45,496 bases of DNA from Ophiothrix spiculata (GCA_000969725.1 JXSR01S027517.1), one strand, 5' to 3'. Numbered from the stretch's first letter, positions 31,435 to 42,489 are shown. The notes: generated by a model from the sequence alone, not told the origin. Numbers and translations: made by a program.

Positions 31435-31740
31435 TTACACAATATGCCTGGTATATACAGTTACATACTTAAAATCGACCTGTGTCATGATGACTCTATC
31501 CGCTAATCTCTAGATGTCTGAGATCTTGATGTTGATGACAGTCTACTTGTAAGGAAAAGAAAACTTTGATGCTCCTAATCTGCTCATATCTCTGTGTGTC
31601 CCAAATGTCATGCAAATGTTTTAAAATGGCATGTATCCTGTGAAGTAGATTGTACTTGAAATTGAAAACATGCTTAGATAGGAGACACTCGTAGGTATTT
31701 AGATATTTGAAGCCTATTGTCACTCTTTAAATAATGATGC
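31435..31740 (+). repeat. Repeat R1, second tandem copy
   Basis: A direct partial repeat of 30600-31340: 'atatgcctggtatatacag', 'ctaatctctagatgtctgag', 'tctacttgtaaggaaaagaa' and 'atctctgtgtgtcccaaatg'. Uninterrupted, and the best empty-site reference for the 30738 MITE. A 75-codon minus-strand frame (31496-31723) overlaps and is spurious. Confidence 0.8.
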
Positions 31741-31935
31741 AACCATCAAGATTTACTGGAAAATAAAATGTTTATCACAAGAGGTGTGAGAATATTTGGT
31801 TGTAACACAACACTCTTTTCTTTTTCTCTTTCAACATATTCCATGCTGGCACTTTTCTCTGACTGCTTTTACACAGGTGAGTTGTTTAACAATTGGTAGG
31901 ACATATCTTAACATTTCTCAAGTTAAACCATAAAT

Positions 31936-32175
31936 GTGATGGCTCACCCCGAAAGGGGGGCTTCGCCGATGATATCAATTTTGATTTTATCACTTCATCT
32001 GTTACAGCATTTTCTAAGCTTTAAAATGAAACCTTACTTGTTGAAATTGATCAAAGCGATCAAATTTACAACAGAAAATCTGCTGGAAATTCTTATTATT
32101 TTTTGCTGCCTATTTTCATCATTTCTTCAAAAAGTGTTCTGTCGCAAAGTCCCCCTTTTCGGGGTGAGTCATCAC
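31936..32175. mobile_element. MITE with GTGATGGCTCACCCCGAAAGG termini, AAAT duplication
   Basis: Left 'gtgatggctcaccccgaaag' and inverse right 'gtgatgactcaccccgaaaa' match closely. AAAT flanks at 31932-31935 and 32176-32179. The 157-codon frame from 31936 to 32409 starts within the left terminus and runs past the right one, so it is an artefact. 240 bp; superfamily not assigned. Confidence 0.85.
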
Positions 32176-32984
32176 AAATTTAGTTTTCTATTGAGATTAC
32201 ACAAAATGCTCTGCTGCACAACTATAATAAACCAACAGATGTTGATAAAAAATAGCATGGACAGGATGTGCATCTTTTTTTTACAATATGTGGTTTTGAG
32301 GATACTTCAAGTCACCTCACATCAAACTAAACACATTTATGAGTTTCTACAGCAGTTTACATCTTTTGGACAAAAAAATATTTCTATTATGAAAAATATA
32401 AAATCATAGAGATAGATATTTGTTATTTTAAATATACAAACTATAAGTACTGTGAAAATAAGTTGTATTGCCGAGCAGCAAATTTGAATGAAAAAAGGGG
32501 TTGCATGTCATGAAAAGTGACACATTGCTCTAAAGTACCTTAACACTTCAATCATCCAATGACCGAAATGATCTTGAGTGAACTTGAACATTTCTCTATC
32601 AATCAATAATTCAATTTAAATCAAATGTGTACAAACATAACATTTTCTGAACTTTATAATAAATGTTTCAAATTTTTAGGTAACTGAAAAAGGAATTATT
32701 TTTTAGATGGCTCTAGGGTATACAAGATTAATGAATCACTGATTAAATTAAGTCTACCATCCACCTATGAAAACATGAAAACATACAATGCTCAGCATTA
32801 AGAGTAACAGTTACTTTAACATAAGTTTCCATAACTTGAGATGTACAACTTAACAAAATAAGAGATTTGAAGCACAAAGTAAATATTCAGAGAGGTGTCT
32901 ATAGTATTTCATACCATCCAATGTAGAGCCTTAGAAGGTAATTTAGCTTTATTCTTCATGTTTTACCTATTGCCCTATTAATAA

Positions 32985-33230
32985 CAACCTAGAGTGATAG
33001 AAAAATATTTCTGATTGGTTAATGACAATAACTTTTCATTAAGAGAACCAATTACAATTCATACACTCTGCGTTAAGTACGCGTTGAAATTGCAAATCTA
33101 ATTGGACAATTTGCAACTCATACGCATTCATTAAACTCGTCTAGTTGCACGCTGCGTAACGCGTGGTGCGTTGTACAATTCCATGTACGCGTACGCGTAA
33201 CATACTCGCGCGTGTATGGCAAGTTTCATT
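32985..33230. other. CpG-rich segment with CCAAT-like motifs
   Basis: 'gattggttaatgac' and 'aattggacaatttgcaa' precede CpG-rich 'gcgtaacgcgtggtgcg' and 'tacgcgtacgcgtaac'. It contrasts with AT-rich flanks and lies beside a palindromic element, so I suspect it belongs to a mobile element rather than a promoter. Confidence 0.35.
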
Positions 33231-33398
33231 TTAAAAGAAAGGTAAATCTAAATTACAATGAATAATATGGGACGATGGATGGTTGCATTTTCTATGTTTT
33301 ATTAAAATAGGAAACACATTTTTAAATAATAATGCCGTTTATTTTTTTACAATTATAATGCCGTTTTTTTTAATTTACAATTATATTTTAATCATTGT

Positions 33399-33927
33399 CG
33401 TGTATGAATTAGATTAATAACTGCTCTTTACTTGGCGCTCGTTAAATTGTACAAAAATAATGCACCTTGTGCTGAAGTCGAAGTTGTCCAACTCACTCGG
33501 CTGCGCCTCGTGAGCGTGGACAACTTCAACTTCAGCACGCGGTGCATTATTGTTGTACAATTTCACTCGCGTCAAGTAATACGCAGTTATTAATCTATAA
33601 TAAGGCTATGAAAATGTAACATTCCTAAAGCGGGCGTTACTAATTTTACCTGTAGTTCCATGAATGAGAATGGATTTGTTTTCACCAAGGAGATAGTAGT
33701 TTTGAAGTAACAAGGAATTAAAGATATATTATGGGTTAATAATGTGCATTTTCGCGAGTGAAATGAGACAAAATCATTGCACGCAGTCTGTTTTGATTTG
33801 TCCAATTTATGAGGCCTGTAGGGGCCGACTGCATTATACAGTAATCAAAAATTTACAAGTGCATTGATTTTGTCTCATTTTATTAGCATATTGGAATGCA
33901 ATTGTATTAATCTAATTCATACAAGAC
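33399..33927. mobile_element. Complex palindromic element, about 530 bp
   Basis: Outer ends 'tgtatgaattagattaata' and 'tattaatctaattcatacaa' are inverted. Inside, 33415-33595 is one long palindrome: 'ttaaattgtacaaaaataat' and 'attattgttgtacaattt', then 'gctgaagtcgaagttgtcca' and 'tggacaacttcaacttcagc', around a CpG-rich centre 'ctcggctgcgcctcg'. A second inverted pair follows ('gaaatgagacaaaatcattg' and 'gattttgtctcatttt'). No protein. The 71-codon frame at 33590-33805 is spurious. Confidence 0.75.
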
Positions 33928-34137
33928 AGAAAAATTATATTTTTTGTGAAAAGAAATAAGGCCTTTATATGACCATGAAAGTCCAAAACTTCTGGGAAAA
34001 CCTCTCTAAACTAAATAAATCATCACCCGACAAAAACAATGAAACATACATATACACAAAATTCCCGCAATGCAAACTGGAACACAACAGGATAGGAAGG
34101 CATAAAAACAGTTTTGTCCAACTGTCTTGCATATGTT

Positions 34138-34559
34138 TTATTCAATACGTAGGACACAATTATGGACATACTCTTTTCTCTTTGGTTTGGGTACGTTGAA
34201 AAGGGCCGTTTGAGCTTGGTGGCCCTGAATATTCAATATTTGGTTGAACGTGGACTGGGACACATGTGGCAGAGGATTTCTTTGCGAGCTCACTTCGGGA
34301 TCCCTTGCCCGACGAACGCGGTCGACGTTTCCCCTGCTTCTTGCCGTTCGAGGTCTTCAAGATCTCTCTTTATTTAGTTTATGGACTGTTCTTGTTCTTT
34401 TGAATTTTGCCTGAATTCATAGATGGTAGATGCACATGGTACACCCGATTGGGAGAATGCATCCCGGAATCTCCGTTTCACTTCTGCATGAGATTTGGTG
34501 GTAAAATAAATCTCAGCAATAAGAGCACATTGCTCGTTTGTGAACTGATCTTGAGGCAT
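34138..34559 (-). pseudogene. Transposase N-terminus remnant (two helix-turn-helix domains)
   Basis: ATG at 34557-34559 after 'cactgtttaaa' opens MPQDQFTNEQCALIAEIYFT, then a helix-turn-helix-like part (HAEVKRRFRD..., TIYEFRQ), 61 codons to an early stop. A shift of frame near 34390 and one TGA codon separate it from RPRTARSRGNVDRVRR and VSQSTFNQIL, a second DNA-binding helix set, which ends at TAA 34138-34140. A double HTH followed by an RPRT-type linker is the layout of Tc1/mariner/IS630-like transposases (the first part resembles DUF4817). The DDE catalytic domain is absent. It is GC-richer than its surroundings. Clearly dead. Confidence 0.7.
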
Positions 34560-35491
34560 TTTAAACAGTGACTGATTGATAAGCTCTCCCTTCTAAGACA
34601 GTACCCCCTAACGTGTCATTTTGCACTTGGAAAGACCGCCTAAATTATCTTTTATATGTAAATTGATAGATTAAGAGGAGATTTTCACTGGAGCAAGGTA
34701 ATCGGTTGGTGTTATTATTCAAGAGGTGCATGCACAAAATTCAATTCAATATTGATACTTACTCATTATGAACTGTCGTTTGAAGAGGCATGCTCATTTG
34801 GACAGAACTGTTTTCATACCATAATATTCAAATAAGGATATCTTCGCAATGCCGTTTTTATTAATTTGCACCATTCTTTCATCCTTTGAAAGCTTTATTC
34901 ATTATCTATTTAGAAATTAATATTATTTGTTCAAAATTACTTTTGTTCTTACAATATGGCTTCCATCTAATTATTGCAGTTTTTATGACTTGCGTGGTAT
35001 ATATAGTATGTAATACATACTTTGCTTTACAACTTCTCAGTAAATTTTCTTCTCAGACAAACATAATCTCAAATACTTGTTTTGTTTTCCTGTAGAATAT
35101 CTTATATATGCAATGCTTGAGTTAAATGAATAACATAATATGTGATTTGTCTTATAGGACCTCCACTGCTTGGAGTAATATGAAATATATCAACATTTTG
35201 GTCTGTAACATACTGTGCATAACATCTCCTTACACTCATATACACAATGCCATAAGTTAAATGAAATACATACATAACAACTTGTGTTTCGAAAATGAAT
35301 GTATAGATATTCATTGTACTCCTGTCACTGTTTTAATTTGTGACACAACTTATTTGAAGAGATACCTTGGGATTCTTAATGGGACATGCACATGCAATCG
35401 GAGATAACAATAGTGAATCTAACTGCTTACTTTTTGGTCATATGTAGTGTTTGCCAAGCATACCTGATATGTGCTGATCAGAGTGTAATCT

Positions 35492-36127
35492 GGGGACTGG
35501 CCTGGATTCTTTACGCTACTTTTTAAACTACATATTGTTCCTGTATGAATCGATAGAACATATTTATAGCGCTATAACCTAACAGTTGTTTTTGTTGAGT
35601 TTGTGGAATATTGGAAAGAATTTATTTCTTTACCAAGTTTTTTTTCCTCCTGAATAAATGGTGTGAAAACAATGTTTATAGTTTTAAATCTTATAAATAT
35701 CTTGTTTCTATGTCTGTGTTGGTCGAACAAGTTATTTTTGTGATAACATATTTAGTTTGACGAAACCAGTGAATTATTTGTCAAACTAAATATGTTATCA
35801 TTGAATTTCTACAAACCTAATGAATCTATTCAACGAAGTTATTTTTGATTGAATTGTTTTGCTTTTTATATATTTATCAAATTTCTTTATAATATCTGAT
35901 TGATCTTTAATTGTAAATCCATCTGATGTACAAAATTAGGATTAGAAAACACTAGGCAAGGTCACACCACCATCAGAGAATGATGTATCAAAAAATAATT
36001 CTCTCTAAAATTTAGCCATGTCTGTGTAGATTTGTTTTTTCTTTTTTGATTTTGCAATATTTTGAAGCTTTATTTAGAGCATTTAAATAAGTTTTCAATT
36101 CTATGTGAAATCTAAGCTAGCTCCCTT
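35492..36127. mobile_element. TTAA-type MITE, copy II, decayed, with an extra insertion
   Basis: 'ggggactggcctggattctt' at the left and 'aaatctaagctagctccctt' at the right match the termini of 8936-9414. Internal landmarks agree ('atcgatagaaca', 'aatattgga', 'tcacaccaccatcag'). TTAA is no longer recognisable at the ends, so it is older than copy I. A 95-bp hairpin insertion lies at 35741-35835. Confidence 0.75.
35741..35835. mobile_element. 95-bp hairpin insertion with 12-bp duplication
   Basis: Arms of 21 bp pair perfectly ('tgataacatatttagtttga' plus C; the inverse ends at 35800) around an 18-base loop. A tail of about 35 bases follows. The direct repeat 'aagttatttttg' flanks it at 35729-35740 and 35836-35847. 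The two sister MITEs have a single 'aa.ttatttttgat' here, which confirms an insertion. The long duplication suggests retroposition or repair-mediated capture. Class unknown. Confidence 0.7.
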
Positions 36128-36156
36128 GAATTACACATCTCAAGTAACAATAGATA

Positions 36157-36297
36157 CAGGCATGAGAATGTTCAGGTTTTTACCTGAATTCAGGTTTTTT
36201 CCTGTTCAAAAATCCACAATTTCCTTGAATTTCAGCCTATTTTTGCTCTTTTGTCATCATTTTCAGGTATTTTTATGGATGTGTGTTCTCATGCCTG
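36157..36297. mobile_element. TA-flanked MITE with CAGGCATGAGAA termini
   Basis: Left 'caggcatgagaatg' and inverse right 'caggcatgagaacaca' share 13 bases. TA at 36155-36156 and 36298-36299. Interior has three copies of 'caggtttt/caggtatt'-like sequence. 141 bp. It lies within a 110-codon chance frame (36105-36437), which is therefore not a gene. Confidence 0.8.
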
Positions 36298-37385
36298 TAG
36301 ATAACAAAATTGTAAATAATGTACTGAGTTGCTGTTCACAATATGTGATCACAGAAAAGGTTATGATGTGTCGTTTCCACCGGTATTTCTTGTCAAACTC
36401 CTTTCTATATCCTTGGATACTCACCTTGTGTTTATGAAAATGACATTTGAATCGTCATGATTTTCTGAAAACATTGGCACAGTTGCCTATGTTTCATTGT
36501 GAAATTAAGGGGGACGTACTAGCTACAACTAATAATTCCATGCCCTTAAAAAGATAAATGCAAAAATTTGGAAAACAATGAGGTCAACTTGTGTGTCCAA
36601 GGTCGTGGAAATATAAATTACAGCTTTTTCCAGTCTATTTTTTTTTCTCCTTTTTCCTTATTTTGAAGAAGTGGTTTATCTTTTATTTTATTAATCACAG
36701 AATAATTGTTGGTTCTTTAGTCAATCATATATCATACTTTCTTAGAACATATTCAACAGAAATTTAGCAGGTTAACCAACTTATATAATCACCCACTGCT
36801 GTATCACTTCCCCAAGCTGTCGATACTTAATGCACATTCCAATATCACAAGAGGACTGTAGCTTCATGAAATCGCAGTGAAGACAAGGCATAGTTCTTTT
36901 CCTACTTATATGTAGAATGCAATGCCATTAATGGGAAGATTTAAACAATGAGAGACCACTTGATAAAGACATTGTATCTTCTCATGTATGAATATCTTGC
37001 AGGTGAATTCTATGTACTCTATGTGGCTGACAGATATTCCTGGGAGTTACCTATTTCAAGTATTTCCCCATAGCCAGAAAGAATATTTGATTCAAAATTA
37101 AGGAAAAACAGCCACTAATAGTACTACAATTTACAATTGTGGCTGTCCAGCCCGTATGAGATGTAAATGCCAGAAACTTCATTTTTCGCTACATGTGAAA
37201 ACACATTTCAAGGTCGTAATTTGCCGTGATTTTTTGACAGATTCACAATTCTTGTGCTTAATACAAAATACCAGCAAAGTTTCATGTCAAGAAAATGATA
37301 GGAAATGTGAAATAAATCTGCATATTTTTAAGACAATCAACAGAAAATATAGGGCTTAGGCCTACTGATCTTTGAACGTTATTAT

Positions 37386-37570
37386 CTCAGTAAAACATTT
37401 TACTACCTGACAACCTTTAACAGACCATATAACTTGACTTCTTGAATTTGTGTGAAGTTCATTAAGATGTCATTTTAATCCTTAAAGCATGGTCTTTGCA
37501 AATTATTAAAAAAAAAGTGAAAATGCCAAGAGTTGACATTTACGGCTGGTTTGGGATGGACGGTCACAAT
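37386..37570 (+). repeat. Dispersed repeat, copy 2 (see 120-310)
   Basis: Matches 120-310: 'ctacctgacaaccttt', 'gtgaagttcattaag', 'ttttaatccttaaagcatgg'. It sits inside copy 2 of the segmental duplication; the corresponding place in copy 1 was not found. Confidence 0.7.
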
Positions 37571-37689
37571 TGTATTGTTTCCACTTGAATGCTCTTATGA
37601 TGATATTACAAACAATCCATATGTCATTAGAAAGTATACATATCAGTGTTTTCCATCAATTTGTTTACATGTTAACTTTAACTTTTAGT

Positions 37690-38250
37690 TTTGTTTCAAA
37701 AGCAGAAAGTTATGGCCAATTTGATTTTGTTCATGGTTGACATTTATATATTTCAAATACACAACATTCCCTTGTCCCTAGAGGGAATGAATAAAACCAA
37801 AATGTGACACCAAGTTACAGAAAATGCCTGGTACATACAGCCACAAAAGATCCACCTGCATCAGATAATCTGAAGATGTCTGAGATCTTGATGATGATGA
37901 TGACATCAAAATCTACTTGCACGGGCAAGTTACTAGTCTACACATTTCTCTGGATGTCCCAAAAGTCATGCATTTTGAATTGTCATATATCCTTTAAGCA
38001 CCACTTCTGGAACAACTAAAAACACTGGATCTCAGCACCTTACAACATCCATCCACTGATGAAGGGACCAGTTTGTCCTTGAAATTATCTGGGAAAAATA
38101 ATTCCGGTGAAGTTTGAATCATCAAATTTATCCCATTCCTGTAAAATATATTTTAACTTGACACTGAAACATGCTTATACTGAATAAACTCGTAGGAGTA
38201 TTTTGATATCAGATTCTTAATGCTTTTTTCTGCTCTTTGTATATGTTATA
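37690..38250 (+). repeat. Repeat R1, copy in duplication 2
   Basis: Uninterrupted R1: 'ggccaatttgattttgttc', 'gaatgaataaaaccaaaatg', 'aaaatgcctggtacatacag', 'agatcttgatgatgatgatg', 'ggatgtcccaaaagtcatgc' and 'cttgacactgaaacatgctt'. A short GAT microsatellite ('gatgatgatgatg') lies at 37888-37902. The 71-codon frame (37804-38019) is a shadow. Confidence 0.8.
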
Positions 38251-38756
38251 TCTATATGCAGTGTGCCAAGATAAACTTGTTTAACACATAAAGTCATATC
38301 GTATCCAATTTGCTAAACACCAAGCATCAAATTCTATCCTACCTAACTCAGAGTAATTTAGCAGCTAATGTAGACAAGATATGGGGACATTTTCTTTCAA
38401 TACACTCTGTAAAGTTGTCTCCTATTCAGAACACTAGTAATTCAACCACTTACAACTTATGTGATGTGGGGACATTTTATTAGATTTCAAGGATGAATAT
38501 CATTCAGAATACTGAATAGTCCTGTATGCCTAGCTGCATTCTATATGTTGGAGGGAGATATCAATGATGTGAAATTCAGTTGCAAGGGGAGGGGCACTTG
38601 TTTATGAAAACCTATGATGAAATATGTATGCACATTACCAGACCTATGAAGAAATATGCGATGCACATTACCAGTCATACGGCTTCAAACTTCCAGTTTA
38701 GACATAAATATCCTTTTGAATGTCTATGCATTCAAAACAAATAACTTTTTGATTAA

Positions 38757-40357
38757 AGGGACAAACCTAGATTCCACTTAGAATTAAAAACTTATGGAAA
38801 TACTGCAACAATTTACCCACAAATGGCTCAAATTGAGAGAGAACTAATTTACAATATATCGTTCTTTGATGGTGGTGTGACTATCCTGTGTTTTCTAAAT
38901 CGTAAATTTCTACCTCAGATGGATTTACCAGATAAAAGATCCAACAAAGCTCCTAGATATTATTTAATACATAATAGAAGAGAAACAATTGTTACGGTCA
39001 AAGATTTTAAATGACCAAGGCCAAAATCACCTTACGGGTTCTAAAATGAAACAAAATAAATACACTGAAGTTTGGAATAAGTTTTAACAATTTAATACAA
39101 GTTATTTCTTTTAGCACAAATAAAAATATTTAAACTTTGCCTTATATAAGAAACTTACAGTTTTGAGATACTGCTGCGAAAACCGCGCGATCCTAGGATA
39201 TATTAAAAATGTTTATATTCCACACTATAGTCCGAGATTGTTCATTAATGTCCACGGCATCAAAATCTTGAGTAAACTTGCAGTCGTATCCTTACAATTC
39301 ACAAGTTCCGGAATCCAGCTGGCAAAAGGTAAATCCAAAACTTTTCTTGCGAAATCAAATGGCGATTTCCACACAATAGTCCAGCAATCACAACGAAGCT
39401 CCACTTGGCTTAAAAGCTGAATCCAACGCACATAATCCACTCGGAAATTAAATATTAAAACAACACTTTATTTTTTTATTCCACCTGTAATATATCGTTA
39501 ATCTTCCAAAATGTCGCTATCTCCAATCTCCATCCAATGTTTAATTAGTAAACTCTACTCCGCTGCACAACTCCGTCCCTACTCTAACAAATTCAATTCC
39601 ACTTCCAAAGTTTTAGCTGGCGATCTATCACTGACAAAGTCAATTCAACTTCTGCCCAAATTCAGTTTCCTTGGGCTCATTAATTTTTACATTTACATAA
39701 AAATTCCCACATGTTGTCATGTTCTTTTAACACACTGGGAATTTCCCATCTAGTATATTTACAATGCAAGATAAATACAAACACCCAATATAGCAATTGG
39801 AATTCCCAAAGTGCCGGGCTAAAGATGATCTGATCAATGATCTAATTATGGAAATTCCCATCTCAGTTAGATCTGATTGGTTACTTTAATTTCTGCAAAT
39901 TTGATAGGTTCATGCAATCATGCCTATTTTGAGAATTGGAAATTACCCTAGATTACAACATCTCACACTGAAAAGTCCTTTTTGGAAAAATTCCCTTACT
40001 GTTGCAATTAAAGATTTCAATAATCAAGTTTCACTAAATAAAATTATTAATTAATCAACAAAAACAAATAATTCAGGTTCACATAACACAATTTCATCAA
40101 AACTTATTTGTTTGGCCATCACAGGTGCAGAAAAAAGATTTTTTTTAGTTTTCAAACTAGAAACACTGTTTTCACACCACTTTTTTCGCCGGCGAAAAAA
40201 ATTATAAAAAAGTAGGTAAAGAATTGCAGTTATCTCCAATATTCCTCAAAATCATGGAAACCTACTTTTAGGTTATATTACTATAAATATTTTCTATCGA
40301 TTAAAGTAAAAACATATGTAGGTAAAAAATAAGTGGAAAGAATCTAGGCCAGTCCCT
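38757..40357. mobile_element. TTAA-flanked MITE, copy III, split by an LTR
   Basis: TTAA at 38753-38756 and 40358-40361. Ends 'agggacaaacctagattcca' and (inverse) 'agggactggcctagattctt'. Oriented opposite to copy I. Without the LTR it would be about 500 bp, the size of copy I. Both halves align to copy I ('gctcctagatat' on the left; 'atttgtttggccatcacagg' on the right). Frames at 38823-39014 and 40051-40239 lie in it and are not genes. Confidence 0.85.
38990..40088 (-). mobile_element. Solo LTR, copy 2, with CAAT target duplication
   Basis: On the minus strand it begins TGTTATGTGAACC and ends CCGTAACA. CAAT is duplicated at 38986-38989 and 40089-40092. It aligns along its length with 8087-8900 (see there) and is about 285 bp longer. 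The TATA-like box reads 'gctatattgg' here. Only an LTR is present; gag-pol was removed by LTR recombination or the copy never held it. A 4-bp duplication with TG...CA ends is compatible with Gypsy-type elements, but the clade is not determined. Frames at 39163-39440 and 39511-39753 are LTR shadows. Confidence 0.8.
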
Positions 40358-40361
40358 TTAA

Positions 40362-41779
40362 GTGGGGTTGTACAAAATGACACAGTGTCCATTTGAGAAA
40401 ACGCTAGTAGATTGTTCATGAGAAAACTTGTTAAATATCGAATTAAATTCTTGTTTTCTTTTTAATTCTAACCTTTTAATGACCATTTTGAAACAGAACT
40501 TTAAATTATAAATTGTGCAGAATATTAATAATCACTTTCTGCTCTACCAAGTCTGTTGAGATAAAACAAAAGATACTTTCTTGCCAATGTAATTTTGCAG
40601 TAAAGTTAAGTGGTACCCTCCCTTCTCTGCAAAGAATAATGCTCAAAGTAGTCCTTAGATGCCTTTGTATGTTTTGTTATGAAATATGTATGAATACAAC
40701 AACAGTAAAATGAACAAATAGCGCACAGAGAACTGTAAAACAGATTACAGTATGTGATGTGTGTTCTGCTAACCATATATTACATTGAATCCATTCACAA
40801 AATCCTTAATGCGAAGGATTTCATTACCTTGGTTGATATGAGAATCCTAACACTATGTAGTACACTGACACTTGTTTTGTGTTCTGTTTTCCTGTGTTTC
40901 TTTGATAGCAGTCTTTGGCCGTATAGGTTCAAGTGTTTTGTTTTGGGCATACATTTGATTTTGCATTTTTCCCAAGTCATTATTCCAATGTACATAGTGT
41001 AGAGAAATGGACATTTACTATCTGTTAACTGTATAAAAATGTTAGAACATGAAAAATGGTGTTTTTTTAAATAAAAAGTCATTTTACATAGAATGGAAAA
41101 TTTTGATTTAGACTATTTTTAACCATTTTGAAACCCAGTTTTCCTCCAGCAAAATAAAACTTGCTGTCTTTTTGATAACAGGAATTTTAGAGAATACTTC
41201 CGCCATACACAGAGCAACTTGTTAATTGTTGTTTCACTTAATGACTTCGGCTAGTTTGTGAAATATCCTACATTGACATACATAAGAAACAAGGGTGATT
41301 GCATCTGTGCTGAGCCAAGTATCCAAACATAGAATGGTTCTTTCATTTCATTACAAGTCTAAAAGTACAGATAAAATGATTTTTGGATACAGTTTATTTT
41401 GGTATAGCTAATGTAATAACAAAGTTCTCATTCTACAACCAAAAAGTTAACAATTTCCTATCAAATCCATCTTAAGTCCCATAGGCTTAGAATATAGAAG
41501 ACATAGATAAACATTTTCTATTGCTCCTGAAATAACATGTACAGCTCTCAGTTTTACACCGGATAACCAAACTGAAATGCTTAAGCAGAATATTTAATTG
41601 TTTGACATATGAAACTCATCGTAACTTTCCAGTGAAATCAAATGGAATTCTCACAGGTTTTGAAAAAACACAACTCAGCAAAGCAGGAGCAAAGAAGTTT
41701 CTAGTACACTTACCAGATTTTAGTGTGTTAAAAATTCAGCATATGGAGTATTAGGACGACATTCTGCCAGTGTTAATTT
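40362..41779. other. Stretch without a confirmed gene
   Basis: AT-rich. Chance frames at 40513-41082 on both strands overlap each other. A donor-like 'ctggtaagtg' on the minus strand near 41710 has no open upstream block. No TIR pair seen. Confidence 0.4.
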
Positions 41780-42314
41780 AGGTATTCAAACACGCCACAG
41801 AGTTGTTCATCGCGAATCAACAACGATGCATCCATGCGTCTGCGTATTTTATCGCGCGAGGGTGGCTTTAGCCACCCGAGCGTGATAAAAATACGCAGAC
41901 GCATCGGATGCAGAGTTGTTGATTCGCGATGAACAACTCTGTGGCGTGTTTGAATACCTTTCAACAACGAAAATCTTCTTGAAAACGTATGAATTAAATT
42001 CTAAATGTTTTCAATTTAACAGATAGGCCTACTGATCTTCATCAATACGTACATTTAGCATATCTGAAGAAAAGTGCTATGTTGTGAATGTTTGCTGCTT
42101 TGACTTTATCATTTTTCCCAAGCACCGGGCTTTTGCACGTACTATAAGTGCCCGACGCGCGATGATCAGTGTGACGACTTTTGTGTACTGCGTAAACGCA
42201 CTTTAGTAAACGCCGTGCCGTGCGTGACGCGCTAATTTGAATATCAACTGTGGATTCATCACGAATCAACAACGGTACGCGCCTGTATAAAGAGATACAG
42301 TGAGTTGTTGAAAG
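41780..42314. mobile_element. Composite palindromic element, copy (c), best preserved
   Basis: Palindrome module P (41780-41959, 180 bp) opens 'aggtattcaaacacgccaca' and closes with its inverse. Its arms carry 'agttgttcatcgcgaatcaa' and 'tgcgtctgcgtattt', and the centre is 'ggtggctttagccacc'. Module A (41957-42314, 358 bp) follows with ends 'ctttcaacaac' and 'gttgttgaaag', and carries CpG-rich 'gccgtgccgtgcgtgacgcg' and 'ttcatcacgaatcaacaac', which repeats part of P. Copies (a) and (b) share this P-A order. No protein. Frames at 41773-42272 are shadows. Confidence 0.85.
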
Positions 42315-42489
42315 ATTTCTTCAATACAATTAAAATGCTTTAGGAACGTGTAGGGATGAGTTTAATCTTTACTACATGATGTGTACAATGATGTTGCAGT
42401 GTTGTGTATTAAAGTAAAGTTCTGTAGTGTACATGAGATGCAGATTCAACATATTGAGAACATAATAAGCATTTAGTTTAGCTAGTTGT

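Larger units (their letters stand above)
32480..38250 (+). repeat. Segmental duplication, copy 2
   Basis: Counterpart of 26330-31340. Copy-specific insertions make it longer: the CpG-rich palindromic element and transposase relic (about 32985-34870), the TTAA MITE (35492-36127) and the CAGGCATGAGAA MITE (36157-36297). Its last part is repeat R1 (37690-38250). No conserved open frame is shared by the two copies. Confidence 0.7.

Noticed and set aside
31936-32409. 157-codon plus-strand open frame, the longest in the window
   Set aside because: Its ATG lies within the terminal inverted repeat of a 240-bp MITE and it runs through the other terminus into unrelated AT-rich DNA. Composition is Leu/Phe/Ile-rich without a domain.
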